Shown here: positions 1-8,527 of the stretch, piece by piece
Layout of the letters: each line of letters starts with the position of its first letter
Position numbering within the stretch: position 1 is the first letter of the stretch
Assembly (NCBI GenBank): GCA_947260005.1
Contig: CAMYOL010000007.1
Coordinates: 299,574 to 363,573, forward strand
DNA from: an uncultured Ectothiorhodospiraceae bacterium
GTDB lineage: Bacteria; Pseudomonadota; Gammaproteobacteria; UBA6429; Thiohalophilaceae
Reading direction: 5' to 3'
Length of the DNA stretch: 64,000 nt
Translations under genes and position numbers: made by a program
The notes under the pieces: generated by a model
Database searches by the model: none
What the model was told of the DNA's origin: nothing
The model's input: only the letters and a program-made list of their open reading frames with translations

Positions 1-786
1 TCCATCACGCAGCAAACCAGCGCAAACGTAAACAAACAGTTTAACGAAATTGATCAAATTGCTACGGCCATCAATGAGATGACGGCAACTGTGCAGGAAG
101 TAGCAAGCAACGCCACCAATGCGGCACAGGCGGCGGCAACGTCAAGCACCCAGGCCTTGTCTGGTAAATCAGTCGTTGAATCAACGATGTCATCCATTAC
201 CGATACGTCTACTGAACTGGAAAATGTTGAACAAGTTATCGAAAAATTACATAAAGACAGCGAAAATATTAATGCCGTGATGGATGTTATTAAAGGCATT
301 GCTGAGCAAACCAACCTGCTGGCATTAAATGCAGCGATTGAGGCAGCGCGAGCCGGTGAACAAGGTCGTGGATTTGCTGTCGTAGCCGACGAAGTTCGAA
401 CGCTGGCCAGCCGAACACAGAAATCAACCGGCGAGATAGAAGGCATGGTAGCTGCACTGCAAACCGGTGCAACATCTGCAGTACAAGCAGTGAGTGCCAG
501 TCGCGAAAAGAGTCAACAAAGTGTACAACATGCCGCCTCGGCCGGGGACGCACTAAGTACTATTACCCAATCGATTAATGATATTAACGATATGAACACC
601 TTGATCGCGGCTGCTTCTGAAGAACAGAGCGCCGTTACCGAAGAGATCAATAAAAATATCGTTGCGATTCGAATCGCCGCAGAAGAAACGACTTCGGCAG
701 CGGATAATAATAATACCGCCAGTGAAGAACTGAGCAAGTTGTCAACGGATTTACAACAACTCGTTGCACAATTTAAAACAGCTTAG
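1..786 (+). CDS. Methyl-accepting chemotaxis protein, C-terminal part (5' end outside window)
   Basis: The reading frame is open from base 1, so this is the cytoplasmic signalling part of a chemoreceptor whose sensor and membrane segments lie upstream of the window. The highly conserved hairpin tip that contacts CheA and CheW is visible as [20 protein letters not shown], followed by [15 protein letters not shown]. The protein ends in FKTA with no CheR/CheB-binding pentapeptide. Family knowledge: receptors of this kind pass ligand signals to the CheA kinase and are tuned by methylation of the flanking helices. The ligand cannot be inferred because the sensor domain is missing here. A relic of a second copy of the 3' end follows downstream. 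Confidence 0.95.
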   Translation, partial: SITQQTSANVNKQFNEIDQIATAINEMTATVQEVASNATNAAQAAATSSTQALSGKSVVESTMSSITDTSTELENVEQVIEKLHKDSENINAVMDVIKGIAEQTNLLALNAAIEAARAGEQGRGFAVVADEVRTLASRTQKSTGEIEGMVAALQTGATSAVQAVSASREKSQQSVQHAASAGDALSTITQSINDINDMNTLIAAASEEQSAVTEEINKNIVAIRIAAEETTSAADNNNTASEELSKLSTDLQQLVAQFKTA

Positions 787-810
787 AAAACGGCTCCTTT
801 AGCCCTAACC

Positions 811-957
811 TGTCATTCTAACCGTAGCGCAGCGTAGGGAATACTGCACGAAACGCGAAGCGGTTCAAAGCATGTAGAGCAAAGCGAAGAATCTTCGTGC
901 ATCGCTTTGCGCAAACCTTAACGTTGCAAGATCCTTCGCTGCGCTCAGGATGACAAG
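811..957. repeat. Dispersed intergenic repeat, copy 1
   Basis: It runs from TGTCATTCT to AGGATGACAAG and contains AGCAAAGCGAAGAATC and AAGATCCTTCGCTGCGCT, which fold back on each other. Repeats of this TCATTCT...AGGATGACA type are common between genes in many proteobacteria. Compared with copy 2 it carries an extra segment of about 57 bases near its left end. Confidence 0.75.
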
Positions 958-958
958 A

Positions 959-1021
959 GAAGAGTTGAGCAAATTGTCGACGGACTTACAACAACTCGTT
1001 GCACAATTTAAAACAGCTTAG
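959..1021 (+). pseudogene. Relic 3' end of a second chemoreceptor gene
   Basis: These 63 bases encode the same last 20 residues and stop codon as the intact receptor gene ending at 786 ([20 protein letters not shown]). The five base differences (GAA/GAG, CTG/TTG, AAG/AAA, TCA/TCG, GAT/GAC) are all synonymous. The next ~30 bases after the stop also match. Upstream of 959 there is dispersed repeat rather than receptor sequence. I infer that a tandem paralogue, diverged under selection, was removed except for its tail. Confidence 0.8.
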
Positions 1022-1045
1022 AAAACGGCTCCTTTAGCCCTAACC

Positions 1046-1135
1046 TGTCATTCTGAGCAAAGCGAAGAATCTTCGTGCATCGCTTTGCGCAAACCTTAAC
1101 GTTGCAAGATCCTTCGCTGCGCTCAGGATGACAAG
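1046..1135. repeat. Dispersed intergenic repeat, copy 2
   Basis: This copy is nearly identical to the repeat at 811-957 but lacks about 57 bases. Together with the relic receptor tail before it, it fills the 362-base gap between 786 and 1149. I see no gene in that gap. Confidence 0.75.
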
Positions 1136-1148
1136 GCTCTAAACAGTC

Positions 1149-1664
1149 TCATCGAAATTGTTTCAAAATTAAGGTATCACCACGTTGAGTAAATTCAATC
1201 TGCTTGAGAAAGCTCATGCCAAGCAAAATAGTATCGTCATCGACGTTTGGGTTGATGCTGGCATTTAGATCGTTAAGTTTAATCTTGCCAATTCGCGCTG
1301 TCTTTATTTTTGTACCATAAGCCTTTGCCATTCCATTAGCGGTATAGATGTCGACTGGATATAATTTTTTAAGACCTATCTTATTAGCAATGTGCTCAGG
1401 AATGGAAATATTGGTGGCACCAGTATCTAACAGAAACTCCTGCTTAGTGCCATTGATATAACCCGTTGTATGGTAATGTCCCTGACGGTTGCGTTTTAAT
1501 ACAACCTGCTGCGAGTCACCTTCGACAGAAGTTTGAGGGTCATCGTTTGGATTTCGTTCTTTATCCACCCAGATCTGAAACAGATAAACCGAAAACCCGA
1601 GCAATAAAAACCAAAACCCAAACCAGATAAGCCCTCGTATCTTGTGATCATCCTGTGCTGGCAT
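1149..1664 (-). CDS. Retropepsin-like membrane-anchored aspartic protease
   Basis: 171 residues with one N-terminal membrane segment (about 12-32), then a compact domain of the bacterial retropepsin type (TIGR02281 family, clan AA). The active-site signature LLDTGAT sits at about 78-84, with Asp80 as the catalytic residue, and a second conserved hydrophobic ILLGMSFL strand follows near the C terminus. Such proteins act as homodimers like retroviral proteases. The bulk of this one probably faces the periplasm. The natural substrate is not known to me. Its stop lies just downstream of the dispersed repeats. Confidence 0.85.
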   Translation of the reverse strand: MPAQDDHKIRGLIWFGFWFLLLGFSVYLFQIWVDKERNPNDDPQTSVEGDSQQVVLKRNRQGHYHTTGYINGTKQEFLLDTGATNISIPEHIANKIGLKKLYPVDIYTANGMAKAYGTKIKTARIGKIKLNDLNASINPNVDDDTILLGMSFLKQIEFTQRGDTLILKQFR

Positions 1665-1680
1665 TAGTTAAAATAACATT

Positions 1681-2529
1681 CTACTTTTCAGCGACAATAT
1701 AAACCTGCCAGGATTCCTGGTTTTCCACTACGGTCGCTTCGAAAAATTCACCGGTACCTTCCATAAAGTCATCGTCTTCATCGTCCTCTTCAAACTCTTC
1801 CCAATAAATACGAACTTTACTGAAACCCGCTTCTTCCAGTAACTCACGTAATTCCTGTAATGACCACAGGCGCCAATCGTACGTGAAGGCTTTATCCATA
1901 CGCGAGCCATCAGGAAATTCAAAATGGATATGGCACAGAATGTCATTGTTAATGGGATTAAAACTTTTATGCTCCCATAGATAGCTGGCATCCACTTCAT
2001 CCATTTCGGTTTCTTCTTCGAGTTCATCCAGACACTCGGTGCCACCAAACATATCAAGTATTAACATGCCATCATCTTTGAGGCCTTCGAGTGCCTTGGC
2101 AAAGTAACCACGCAGTTCATCACGTGTCTTGAAAATACAGAAGCTAAAGTTTAAGCCACAGGTAATATCCACCTTGGGCTCAGTCACGTCACGGACATCG
2201 GCCTGGATGATCTGCAATCGACTAGCTATCTCTTCACCGGCAGGTTTAATGTTGTGTTCCTCACCCCATTTTAGTGTGTCAGGACAAATATCGACACCGA
2301 TAGCCGTACGTTCTGGATCAGACTTACACCACTCAACCGATAGATACGACGTTCCACAAAAATCTTCTTTCATGGACAGGGGTTTTTTACCGCGTAACTT
2401 TTGATAGGTATCCTCAAAAAACTCGATCTCATTCTCCGGCGCCTGTACTGCATATTGATACATCTCATGATGATCGGCTAATTCCGCCAGTGTCGGCTTA
2501 TTATCAGAATTCATATTATTCGCTCCCAT
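1681..2529 (-). CDS. Class I SAM-dependent methyltransferase
   Basis: About 282 residues with a Rossmann-type methyltransferase core. A glycine-containing motif I region (EDFCGTSYLSVEW) is followed by the acidic strand-2 end AIGVDICPD. Other core strands are at LQIIQADV and GMLILDMFG. The tail is strongly acidic (EEFEEDDEDDDF). I chose the ATG at 2529 because AGAGGA lies five bases before it; the ATG at 2514 also has a GGAG. Substrate unknown. It stands alone, divergent from ispG, so the two share a 100-base promoter region. Confidence 0.85.
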   Translation of the reverse strand: MGANNMNSDNKPTLAELADHHEMYQYAVQAPENEIEFFEDTYQKLRGKKPLSMKEDFCGTSYLSVEWCKSDPERTAIGVDICPDTLKWGEEHNIKPAGEEIASRLQIIQADVRDVTEPKVDITCGLNFSFCIFKTRDELRGYFAKALEGLKDDGMLILDMFGGTECLDELEEETEMDEVDASYLWEHKSFNPINNDILCHIHFEFPDGSRMDKAFTYDWRLWSLQELRELLEEAGFSKVRIYWEEFEEDDEDDDFMEGTGEFFEATVVENQESWQVYIVAEK

Positions 2530-2629
2530 CGAGTTCCTCTGTAGCATAGTCAATAAAGGCGCTAGTATATGTCTTTTTGAATAGCGAATCTCGCCGTTTT
2601 ATCGTCGCGGCTGTGATAAAATCAGTCGG

Positions 2630-3841
2630 ATGAGCACTAACAATTCCAATAGAACGAATCGTGTAGCCGTCGGTGGAATCCTGGTCGGTGGCCAGGCCCC
2701 GGTCGTCGTGCAGTCGATGACCAATACCGACACGGCGGAAGCGGAAAAAACGGCCCAACAGATTGTCGAACTGGCTAAAGCGGGTTCAGAACTGGTCCGT
2801 ATCACCGTCAATTCGGACGCCGCCGCAAAACAGGTCGCCAATATCCGTGATCGGGTAGCACAACTGGGTGTTGACGTACCGATCATTGGTGATTTCCACT
2901 TTAATGGACATAAATTACTGAGTGCCCATCCCAGTTGTGCCGAAGCCTTATCCAAGTATCGAATCAACCCAGGTAATGTCGGCCGTGGTAAAAAACGTGA
3001 TGAACAGTTTGCACAGCTTATCGAGTTCGCCTGCCAGTACGATAAACCCATACGCATTGGCGTCAATTGGGGCAGTCTCGATCAGGCCGTACTGGCCAGC
3101 ACCATGGATGAGAATGCGAAAAGCGCCAACCCGCTTGATGCCAAACAGGTCATGTATCAGGCCATGATTCGCTCCGCGCTGGAAAGTGCTCAACAGGCAC
3201 AAGACATCGGTCTTGCTGAAGACAAGATCATTCTATCTTGCAAGATGAGTAATGTTCAGGACCTGATTGCAGTTTACACTTCACTGGCAGAACAAAGTAC
3301 CTACCCATTGCATTTAGGCCTGACAGAAGCAGGGATGGGTAGCAAAGGTATTGTCGCTTCCACTGCCGCGCTTGCGGTGTTATTGCAACAAGGCATCGGC
3401 GATACGATTCGCATCTCACTCACACCGGAACCCGGTGGCGATCGAACTCAGGAAGTCATTGTCGCGCAAGAGATATTACAGTCCATGGGGCTGCGTTCGT
3501 TTACCCCCCAGGTAATAGCCTGCCCAGGTTGCGGCCGAACATCGAGTACCTACTTCCAGCAGTTGGCACAGGAAATCCAGTCTTATTTACGTAATAACAT
3601 GCCGAACTGGAAACAGCGGTATTCTGGGGTCGAAGATATGACTGTCGCGGTAATGGGCTGTGTCGTAAATGGTCCTGGTGAAAGTAAACATGCCAATATC
3701 GGTATCAGTCTGCCAGGTACCGGTGAAAAACCGGTTGCCCCGGTCTATGAAGATGGCAAAAAAACAGTGACCTTAAAGGGCGATCATATCGCTGAAGAAT
3801 TTCAGTCGATTGTCAAAAACTACATTGAACGACATTATTAG
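2630..3841 (+). CDS. ispG: 4-hydroxy-3-methylbut-2-enyl-diphosphate synthase
   Basis: This is the penultimate enzyme of the MEP isoprenoid pathway. It converts methylerythritol cyclodiphosphate to HMBPP using a [4Fe-4S] cluster and reduced flavodoxin or ferredoxin. At 403 residues it has the single-barrel bacterial form without the large insert seen in plants and chlamydiae. The three cluster cysteines are visible: CPGCGRT at 298-301 and [10 protein letters not shown] around Cys344. The N-terminal part ([20 protein letters not shown]) is the TIM-barrel half. It appears to be monocistronic. Confidence 0.98.
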   Translation: MSTNNSNRTNRVAVGGILVGGQAPVVVQSMTNTDTAEAEKTAQQIVELAKAGSELVRITVNSDAAAKQVANIRDRVAQLGVDVPIIGDFHFNGHKLLSAHPSCAEALSKYRINPGNVGRGKKRDEQFAQLIEFACQYDKPIRIGVNWGSLDQAVLASTMDENAKSANPLDAKQVMYQAMIRSALESAQQAQDIGLAEDKIILSCKMSNVQDLIAVYTSLAEQSTYPLHLGLTEAGMGSKGIVASTAALAVLLQQGIGDTIRISLTPEPGGDRTQEVIVAQEILQSMGLRSFTPQVIACPGCGRTSSTYFQQLAQEIQSYLRNNMPNWKQRYSGVEDMTVAVMGCVVNGPGESKHANIGISLPGTGEKPVAPVYEDGKKTVTLKGDHIAEEFQSIVKNYIERHY

Positions 3842-4102
3842 TGGATATTTATATTTTAGAATATAGTAGCAAGCCGAAGATACCCATCGCAAAGACTATG
3901 CACCCCCAAGCACAACCTATCTACTAAGCGCTTTACCTCGACATCCTTGCCGAACCGAAAACCAAGTATATTCACTCAGGATATCACGGTTCATCTCCAG
4001 TCAGGCTTAGATTCGTCTTTACCAGCAGCATCAACGGCTTGCCTGTCATGGTTAACGCAATCGTTAATCTAAAAGGGTTAAGTTAATTAGATAAAGATGA
4101 AT

Positions 4103-4126
4103 AAAATGTTACTTAACATTTTTTTA
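4103..4126 (+). terminator. AT-rich hairpin with T-run
   Basis: A nine-base arm AAAATGTTA pairs with TAACATTTT across a two-base loop and is followed by more T residues. It is a plausible but weak terminator for ispG. The 366 bases between 3841 and 4208 hold only this hairpin and the tandem repeat that follows. I see no gene there. Confidence 0.5.
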
Positions 4127-4154
4127 GATTATTTCTTTTCTGGTTTATATCTTT

Positions 4155-4222
4155 GTAGTTTAAATTTTTTCTAGTTTAAATCTTTTCTAGTTTAAATCTT
4201 TTCTAGTTTAAATCTTTTCTAG
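4155..4222. repeat. 16-bp tandem repeat across the mltF stop codon
   Basis: The unit CTAGTTTAAATCTTTT recurs exactly every 16 bases (CTAG at 4171, 4187, 4203 and 4219), with a degenerate first copy starting GTAG at 4155. The last copy overlaps the final codons and TAA stop of mltF, read on the minus strand, so every copy repeats that gene end. Changes in copy number would lengthen only the untranslated tail. Confidence 0.9.
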
Positions 4223-5575
4223 GCGCTTTAAAAGAATATTGTGATAATCGCGAATACGTTGCACATACCGCACCGGCTCACGACCTCGCGCATAGCCATA
4301 TTTTAATGTCTTATAATATTTTTTCTGGGTTAGTAACGGTAAAACCTGACTGACTTCGTGCCAAACATCCGGATTTTTATCTAAGCGCCTTGCCAGCGTA
4401 CGAGCATCATGCATATGTCCCATGCCAACATTATAGGCGGCCAGCGCAAACCAGGTCCGATCATCACCGGTCACACTCTCCGGGACTCGTTTCATCAAAC
4501 GTTTAATGTATATCGCACCACCATGGATACTTTGTTTTGGATCAAGTCGGCTTTTAACACCCACTTCTTTAGCGGTGGTCAGTGTCAACATCATCATGCC
4601 ACGCACACCGGTTGGACTTCTGGCATTAGCACGCCAATGAGATTCCTGGTAAGACTGAGCCGCGAGGAGTGTCCAGTCAACGTTGTTTTTTTTGCCTGCT
4701 TTTTTAAATTCTTTTTTATATTTCGGCAGTACCTTGTGTATGCGTCGAACATATTTACGCGTGTCAACATAGTCAAATACTTCGATGTAACCATAATAAC
4801 GTTCAAGCAAGGCCTCAAGCTGTCCGGAGTCTCGATAACCATCAAACCATTCATCAACTTTTGCTTTTAAGTTTTTTGCATGTTGAGGCATGGCCCAGGC
4901 CAGCGGTTGCGGTTCAGTAAGATCAAACCGTACTCGTAATTCTGGATAATAGCGCCGATTCATCGCAGCGATATGAGAATCTGCCACAGTACATTGTATT
5001 TTTTTAAGCCAGACTTTTTCGAGCAGGAGCTCGGTGTCAGCGGCGTAATCCATTTGCCAGGCAATTTCCTTGTTTTGTTCGCTAATCTTTGTCAGCTTTT
5101 CAGCATAACTGGTTTCTGCCGGCACCTGTAATTCCACATCGATGAGATCGGCTATTTTTTTCGGATTAGGTCCGCCTCGACGACAAACGACTTGTTGCTG
5201 TACCTCCTGATAAGTCGGACCAAATAAAAACAATGACTGGCGATCGGGAGTTTTCGTCAAACCCGCCGCGGCTAAATGCGCCTCACCTGATTGCAGTGTC
5301 GCTAATAATTCACGCATAGAATCTTTAACGATGTATCGAACATTAACACCGAGTGATTGTGCAAAGGCCTGAGTCATGTCGAATTCAAAACCGGTTTGCT
5401 CATCGCGCAAGTTGTAATAAGTGGTCGCCGCATTTCTGGTGACCACCACTAGTTCTTTTTGCTCGAGAATGCTATCCAGTACAGGCGGTAGATTCTGCTC
5501 ACTTTTACCAGACTCTTGCTGACAGGCAGACACGCAAATCAGGCTGATACTATATATAAGTATTCGTAACTGCAT
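4208..5575 (-). CDS. mltF: Membrane-bound lytic murein transglycosylase F
   Basis: MltF cleaves peptidoglycan between MurNAc and GlcNAc, forming 1,6-anhydro ends, at the inner face of the outer membrane. The 455-residue protein has a lipoprotein signal with lipobox VSAC (Cys18), a solute-binding-like regulatory domain at about 40-265, and a C-terminal SLT catalytic domain. The SLT domain shows the catalytic Glu311 in QSYQESHW, then RGMMMLT and AAYNVG. This matches the two-domain layout of E. coli MltF, in which cell-wall peptides bind the first domain and switch on the second. The 3' end lies in a tandem repeat. Confidence 0.95.
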   Translation of the reverse strand: MQLRILIYSISLICVSACQQESGKSEQNLPPVLDSILEQKELVVVTRNAATTYYNLRDEQTGFEFDMTQAFAQSLGVNVRYIVKDSMRELLATLQSGEAHLAAAGLTKTPDRQSLFLFGPTYQEVQQQVVCRRGGPNPKKIADLIDVELQVPAETSYAEKLTKISEQNKEIAWQMDYAADTELLLEKVWLKKIQCTVADSHIAAMNRRYYPELRVRFDLTEPQPLAWAMPQHAKNLKAKVDEWFDGYRDSGQLEALLERYYGYIEVFDYVDTRKYVRRIHKVLPKYKKEFKKAGKKNNVDWTLLAAQSYQESHWRANARSPTGVRGMMMLTLTTAKEVGVKSRLDPKQSIHGGAIYIKRLMKRVPESVTGDDRTWFALAAYNVGMGHMHDARTLARRLDKNPDVWHEVSQVLPLLTQKKYYKTLKYGYARGREPVRYVQRIRDYHNILLKRLEKI

Positions 5576-5607
5576 TAAACCCTCTCAATAATGCACCTAT
5601 ATATAAC

Positions 5608-6513
5608 TTATTTCTTCTCCCGTAACCAGACGCGTGGCAATAAATATGACCATTGATAAACACTCATCCCTAATAAAATCATCGCGCTGCCGAGCCAGGC
5701 CCCCCAGACAAGCTCTTCATTATTAAACAATTGACCAATCCAAAGTGCCAGCACCGGAGTAATCAGAGTGAGCAAAGCTACCTGGTTTGCCTGCATGTGT
5801 TTTAACACATAAAAATACAGATTAAAGCCAATCGTGGTCGCTATCACACCGAGATAGATAATCGACCATAAGGCATGGGTCGGAATCACCTCCGGAAAGT
5901 CACCATCCAATATTAACCAGGTAACCAGATAAGTGGGTGTCGCAAATAACATCCCACCGGTAGTTACACTGGCCGACGGTAGATCACCATGCACGCGTTT
6001 CACTGCAACCGCACTGAGCGCATGAATAAAAACCGATAACAACACCGCCGCGATGCCGTAAACCGCAACGCCACCAAAGTCGATGCTCTGCCAAAAAATA
6101 AACAGCAAACCAATGATACCCATCACCAGACCAATTAATTTTGAAAAGGACCAACTTTTTTCCTGCAAAATAAAATAGGCCAACAGGCTGGTCATAAACG
6201 GGGTTAAACCAAACAACACTGAAATAAATCCCGACTGAATATATTGAGCCCCCCAATACACGGACAGCATCGCACCATATATGCCAAAACCAGCGGCAAA
6301 GTACGTTAGCAACGCTTGTTTATGTAAAGGGATGGGCACCTTTTTAATAAATGCAATGAGCAACAGCAAAACTAGTCCAATGGTCATACGAGCAGAAACT
6401 CCGAAAATAAACCCCGGCCCTTCTCCGCTCCATTTAATCGCTAATGGAGTCGTTGACCAAATGAGAATTATAATTATAAAGCCGGCAAAAAGCCGGTAGG
6501 GTTGTGCTGTCAT
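5608..6513 (-). CDS. EamA-family (DMT) transporter
   Basis: 301 residues, almost entirely hydrophobic, with about ten membrane segments arranged as two EamA repeats. The second-half motif LTLITPVLALWIGQLFNNEE is typical of RhaT/YdcZ-like inner-membrane metabolite exporters. The substrate cannot be told from sequence. I placed the start at 6513 (AGGA upstream). The frame stays open to 6573, but a strong minus-strand terminator lies at 6573-6604, so a longer protein would begin inside that hairpin. Confidence 0.88.
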   Translation of the reverse strand: MTAQPYRLFAGFIIIILIWSTTPLAIKWSGEGPGFIFGVSARMTIGLVLLLLIAFIKKVPIPLHKQALLTYFAAGFGIYGAMLSVYWGAQYIQSGFISVLFGLTPFMTSLLAYFILQEKSWSFSKLIGLVMGIIGLLFIFWQSIDFGGVAVYGIAAVLLSVFIHALSAVAVKRVHGDLPSASVTTGGMLFATPTYLVTWLILDGDFPEVIPTHALWSIIYLGVIATTIGFNLYFYVLKHMQANQVALLTLITPVLALWIGQLFNNEELVWGAWLGSAMILLGMSVYQWSYLLPRVWLREKK

Positions 6514-6572
6514 TTTGCTATTTCCTTTTGCCTTCCTTTTTGCCGTGATAGCTTTTTTGGGCTCCAAAAACA

Positions 6573-6604
6573 AAACGGGCCGCAGTTTTAGCTGCGGCCC
6601 GTTT
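6573..6604 (-). terminator. Rho-independent terminator
   Basis: A perfect 13-base stem (AAACGGGCCGCAG / CTGCGGCCCGTTT) with a six-base loop. Read on the minus strand it is followed by TTTTGTTTTT. It ends transcription arriving from the 42-aa ORF and/or the zinc-ribbon gene upstream, and insulates the EamA gene. Confidence 0.85.
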
Positions 6605-6629
6605 GAAAAAATAAAGTTATCAGATTAAA

Positions 6630-6758
6630 TCAATCAGGAACGCAGCCATAAGTCAGCACCCAGCGAATGCACGGTGCCTTAGCCACAACCTTGATCGCCG
6701 CATGCGCTTGCATCGCGGTAGACAAGTGACGTCCGAATTGGTTTAAGTTTTTATTCAT
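6630..6758 (-). CDS. Possible 42-residue small protein
   Basis: A short minus-strand frame from an ATG at 6758 to TGA at 6630. It begins MNKNLNQFGRHL, has a mildly amphipathic centre rich in Ala, Val and Lys, and ends CIRWVLTYGCVPD with two cysteines. It ends 26 bases before a strong intrinsic terminator on the same strand, and a TTGACA hexamer lies 35-40 bases upstream of the ATG. There is no clear Shine-Dalgarno sequence. It could be a small protein, or the segment could be an untranslated or regulatory RNA. I do not recognise the family. Confidence 0.4.
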   Translation of the reverse strand: MNKNLNQFGRHLSTAMQAHAAIKVVAKAPCIRWVLTYGCVPD

Positions 6759-6813
6759 GCTTTGAGTTTGCTCTGGATTAAAGATTCTGTCAAGCCTTCA
6801 ATTTTTTAAATCG

Positions 6814-7431
6814 TTAAGCTTTGTCACTCACCAAATGACCATAGTAATAAAAATATCGCCAGTCAATTTGGGTGAGTTTTTCTAATTGTAATAAAAGACT
6901 TTCTGTTGGAATCGCCTCTTTAGGATAAACATTCACAATACTAACCATGGTCCGGGCACAACCACCAAACTCACGCCAGTCAAGTTCGCATAAATCGCTT
7001 GAGTGTTGACAATGAGGACATGAAAACCGGCTTTTACTGTCATCAAAATAATTCTGACCCGAACTCAATGCAGTGCGTTTATTACATGCAGGACACTTTG
7101 GTTTTGCCATTGTTTCGTCTATATAACAAGCAGGTTGATTCCGTTCCGGAGGAATAAGCACGAAGGTAAATTGATGCCAATACTGAGTATCGTTTAACTT
7201 TTTATCCTGACCCGGTGTGAATTCGACCGCCGGTGCACACCCCATAAAATTAATGTGTTGTAGAAATTGCTCACCGATGGCAAAACGCCCCTCAGATGAA
7301 ACATCGACCTGGGAAGCAATCAAACCGACTGAGCGTAAGACTGTCTCCAGGTCGATTTGTTTTTCACGACCAGTAGAAATCCATTGTGGATCTTGTGGAC
7401 AAAAAACTAACTGCCGAAAGGGTTCTGTCAT
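6814..7431 (-). CDS. Conserved unknown protein with zinc-ribbon
   Basis: 205 residues, not recognised as a named family. Two CxxC pairs at Cys113/116 and Cys138/141 (CPAC and CPHC), 22 residues apart, form a likely zinc ribbon in the middle of the protein. The N-terminal half contains an alpha/beta segment (QIDLETVLRSVGLI) and the C-terminal end is aromatic (WRYFYYYGHL). No signal peptide or membrane segment, so it should be cytoplasmic. It is transcribed toward the 42-aa ORF and may share its terminator. Confidence 0.75.
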   Translation of the reverse strand: MTEPFRQLVFCPQDPQWISTGREKQIDLETVLRSVGLIASQVDVSSEGRFAIGEQFLQHINFMGCAPAVEFTPGQDKKLNDTQYWHQFTFVLIPPERNQPACYIDETMAKPKCPACNKRTALSSGQNYFDDSKSRFSCPHCQHSSDLCELDWREFGGCARTMVSIVNVYPKEAIPTESLLLQLEKLTQIDWRYFYYYGHLVSDKA

Positions 7432-7526
7432 ATCGTTCCTGTTTGAATTTAATTAGCGCAAAATTTTAGCATGCCCGGCATGGCCTCAGGTATAATGCAG
7501 CGCTTAATCGTATTTGGGAATCCAAC

Positions 7527-7823
7527 ATGTCAGAGCAAGACAGCAGCAAAGAACAAGAAATTCTACAAATGGTCAAACGGGTGTTAACCGATGTCGCCCG
7601 CGACACACACGTTAAACCGGGTTTACGCCACCCATTATCAGAAACCACCATTTTAGGGATTCGTGACTGCCTGGCCCTGATCAGCGCGCGTGAAAGTGAA
7701 ATCGGCCAGGCCGCTGGTCGGGAACAAAATATGCGGCCTACCTTTGCGGGTGAATCCAATGCGCCGAAAAATGTGGTCGTTTCCATTGATCAACTGACCC
7801 GCAAGCCGGATAACGACGAATAA
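7527..7823 (+). CDS. Small conserved protein of unknown role
   Basis: 98 residues, soluble, with a helical first half (EILQMVKRVLTDVARDT) then PGLRHPLSETTILGIRDCLALISARESEI. I have an impression that relatives in other gammaproteobacteria are sometimes labelled segregation/condensation protein A, but the protein is far shorter than real ScpA and I would not transfer that name. It is followed after 42 bases by a DnaJ-related gene on the same strand, so they may be cotranscribed. Confidence 0.75.
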   Translation: MSEQDSSKEQEILQMVKRVLTDVARDTHVKPGLRHPLSETTILGIRDCLALISARESEIGQAAGREQNMRPTFAGESNAPKNVVVSIDQLTRKPDNDE

Positions 7824-7865
7824 AGGGACATAGGAATCGCTTGAGCAAGCAGGTATCTGTCTGAC

Positions 7866-8459
7866 ATGCTGAAGCCAACAAATAGCCAATATCCTGCGCC
7901 TGAGAGCCTTTATGAGCCCATTCAACAAGTATTGGCACGGCACCATAACGGATTGACGGAATATGAGTTCCTGTCCGAGCTAGGCCAAAATTTGAGCTAT
8001 TTTTCAACTACCGGCCCTGACTCGCTCGCCCTGTTTAAGCGACATTTCCTACTTTTTCACTGCCTGTACCAACTTCAGCAAGACTATTATGAAACCCAAT
8101 CCGGCATCCTACAGATCTCCGCCCTGGAGATTCGTCTCTGGCCCTATCAAGCCGGTCATAATGAACTGGCCCAACCCGACCCGGTACGTGACTACTACCT
8201 GGATATCGCCCAGCTTGAAACAACTGATTCATCGCAAGTTGATGATTTATTAGGTAAATTTTGGTTAGCCCTGGCTCGGCATGATTCGCGTAGTGATGCG
8301 TTAAATTTATTGGGACTATCCGACCCCATTGATGACCAGCAGATACGACAGCAATATCGAAAATTGGTGATGCAACATCATCCCGATCGTGGCGGTGACG
8401 CCAATAAAATCCAGCAACTCAATGTAGCCCTGGGTAACTTGCTGCCTAAAATAAAATAA
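7866..8459 (+). CDS. DnaJ-related protein with C-terminal J domain
   Basis: 197 residues. The first ~120 match the style of the DNA-J-related domain found with J domains in gammaproteobacteria (LYEPIQQVLARHHNGLTEYE...). The last ~55 form a short J domain (ALNLLGLSDPIDDQQIRQQY) with the HPD triad at 172-174, which stimulates DnaK ATPase. There is no Gly/Phe-rich or zinc-finger region, so it is a specialised co-chaperone rather than DnaJ itself. Client unknown. The stop codon abuts a long inverted repeat. Confidence 0.85.
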   Translation: MLKPTNSQYPAPESLYEPIQQVLARHHNGLTEYEFLSELGQNLSYFSTTGPDSLALFKRHFLLFHCLYQLQQDYYETQSGILQISALEIRLWPYQAGHNELAQPDPVRDYYLDIAQLETTDSSQVDDLLGKFWLALARHDSRSDALNLLGLSDPIDDQQIRQQYRKLVMQHHPDRGGDANKIQQLNVALGNLLPKIK

Positions 8460-8527
8460 TAGGGGTCAGAGACGTATTTTTGGGTAGCAACTAGTTAAAG
8501 TTCAAAAATACGTCTCTGACCCCTATT
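8458..8527. repeat. Perfect 25-bp inverted repeat (RAYT/REP-like or MITE-like)
   Basis: Two 25-base arms, AATAGGGGTCAGAGACGTAT and its extension TTTTG, are exact reverse complements separated by 20 bases. The right arm is followed by TTTTT, so it may double as a terminator for the DnaJ-related gene. The AGGGGTCAGAGNC core is one I associate with REP elements mobilised by REP-associated tyrosine transposases. No transposase gene is nearby. The following stretch to 8731 has no intact gene. Confidence 0.8.

Noticed and set aside
2599-3066. 155-codon antisense ORF over ispG
   Set aside because: Shadow of a strongly supported gene; residues look random.
4155-4222. CRISPR array
   Set aside because: Units of 16 bases follow each other with no spacers and no cas gene is near.
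4409-4870. 153-codon antisense ORF over mltF
   Set aside because: Shadow frame of a complete, motif-bearing gene.
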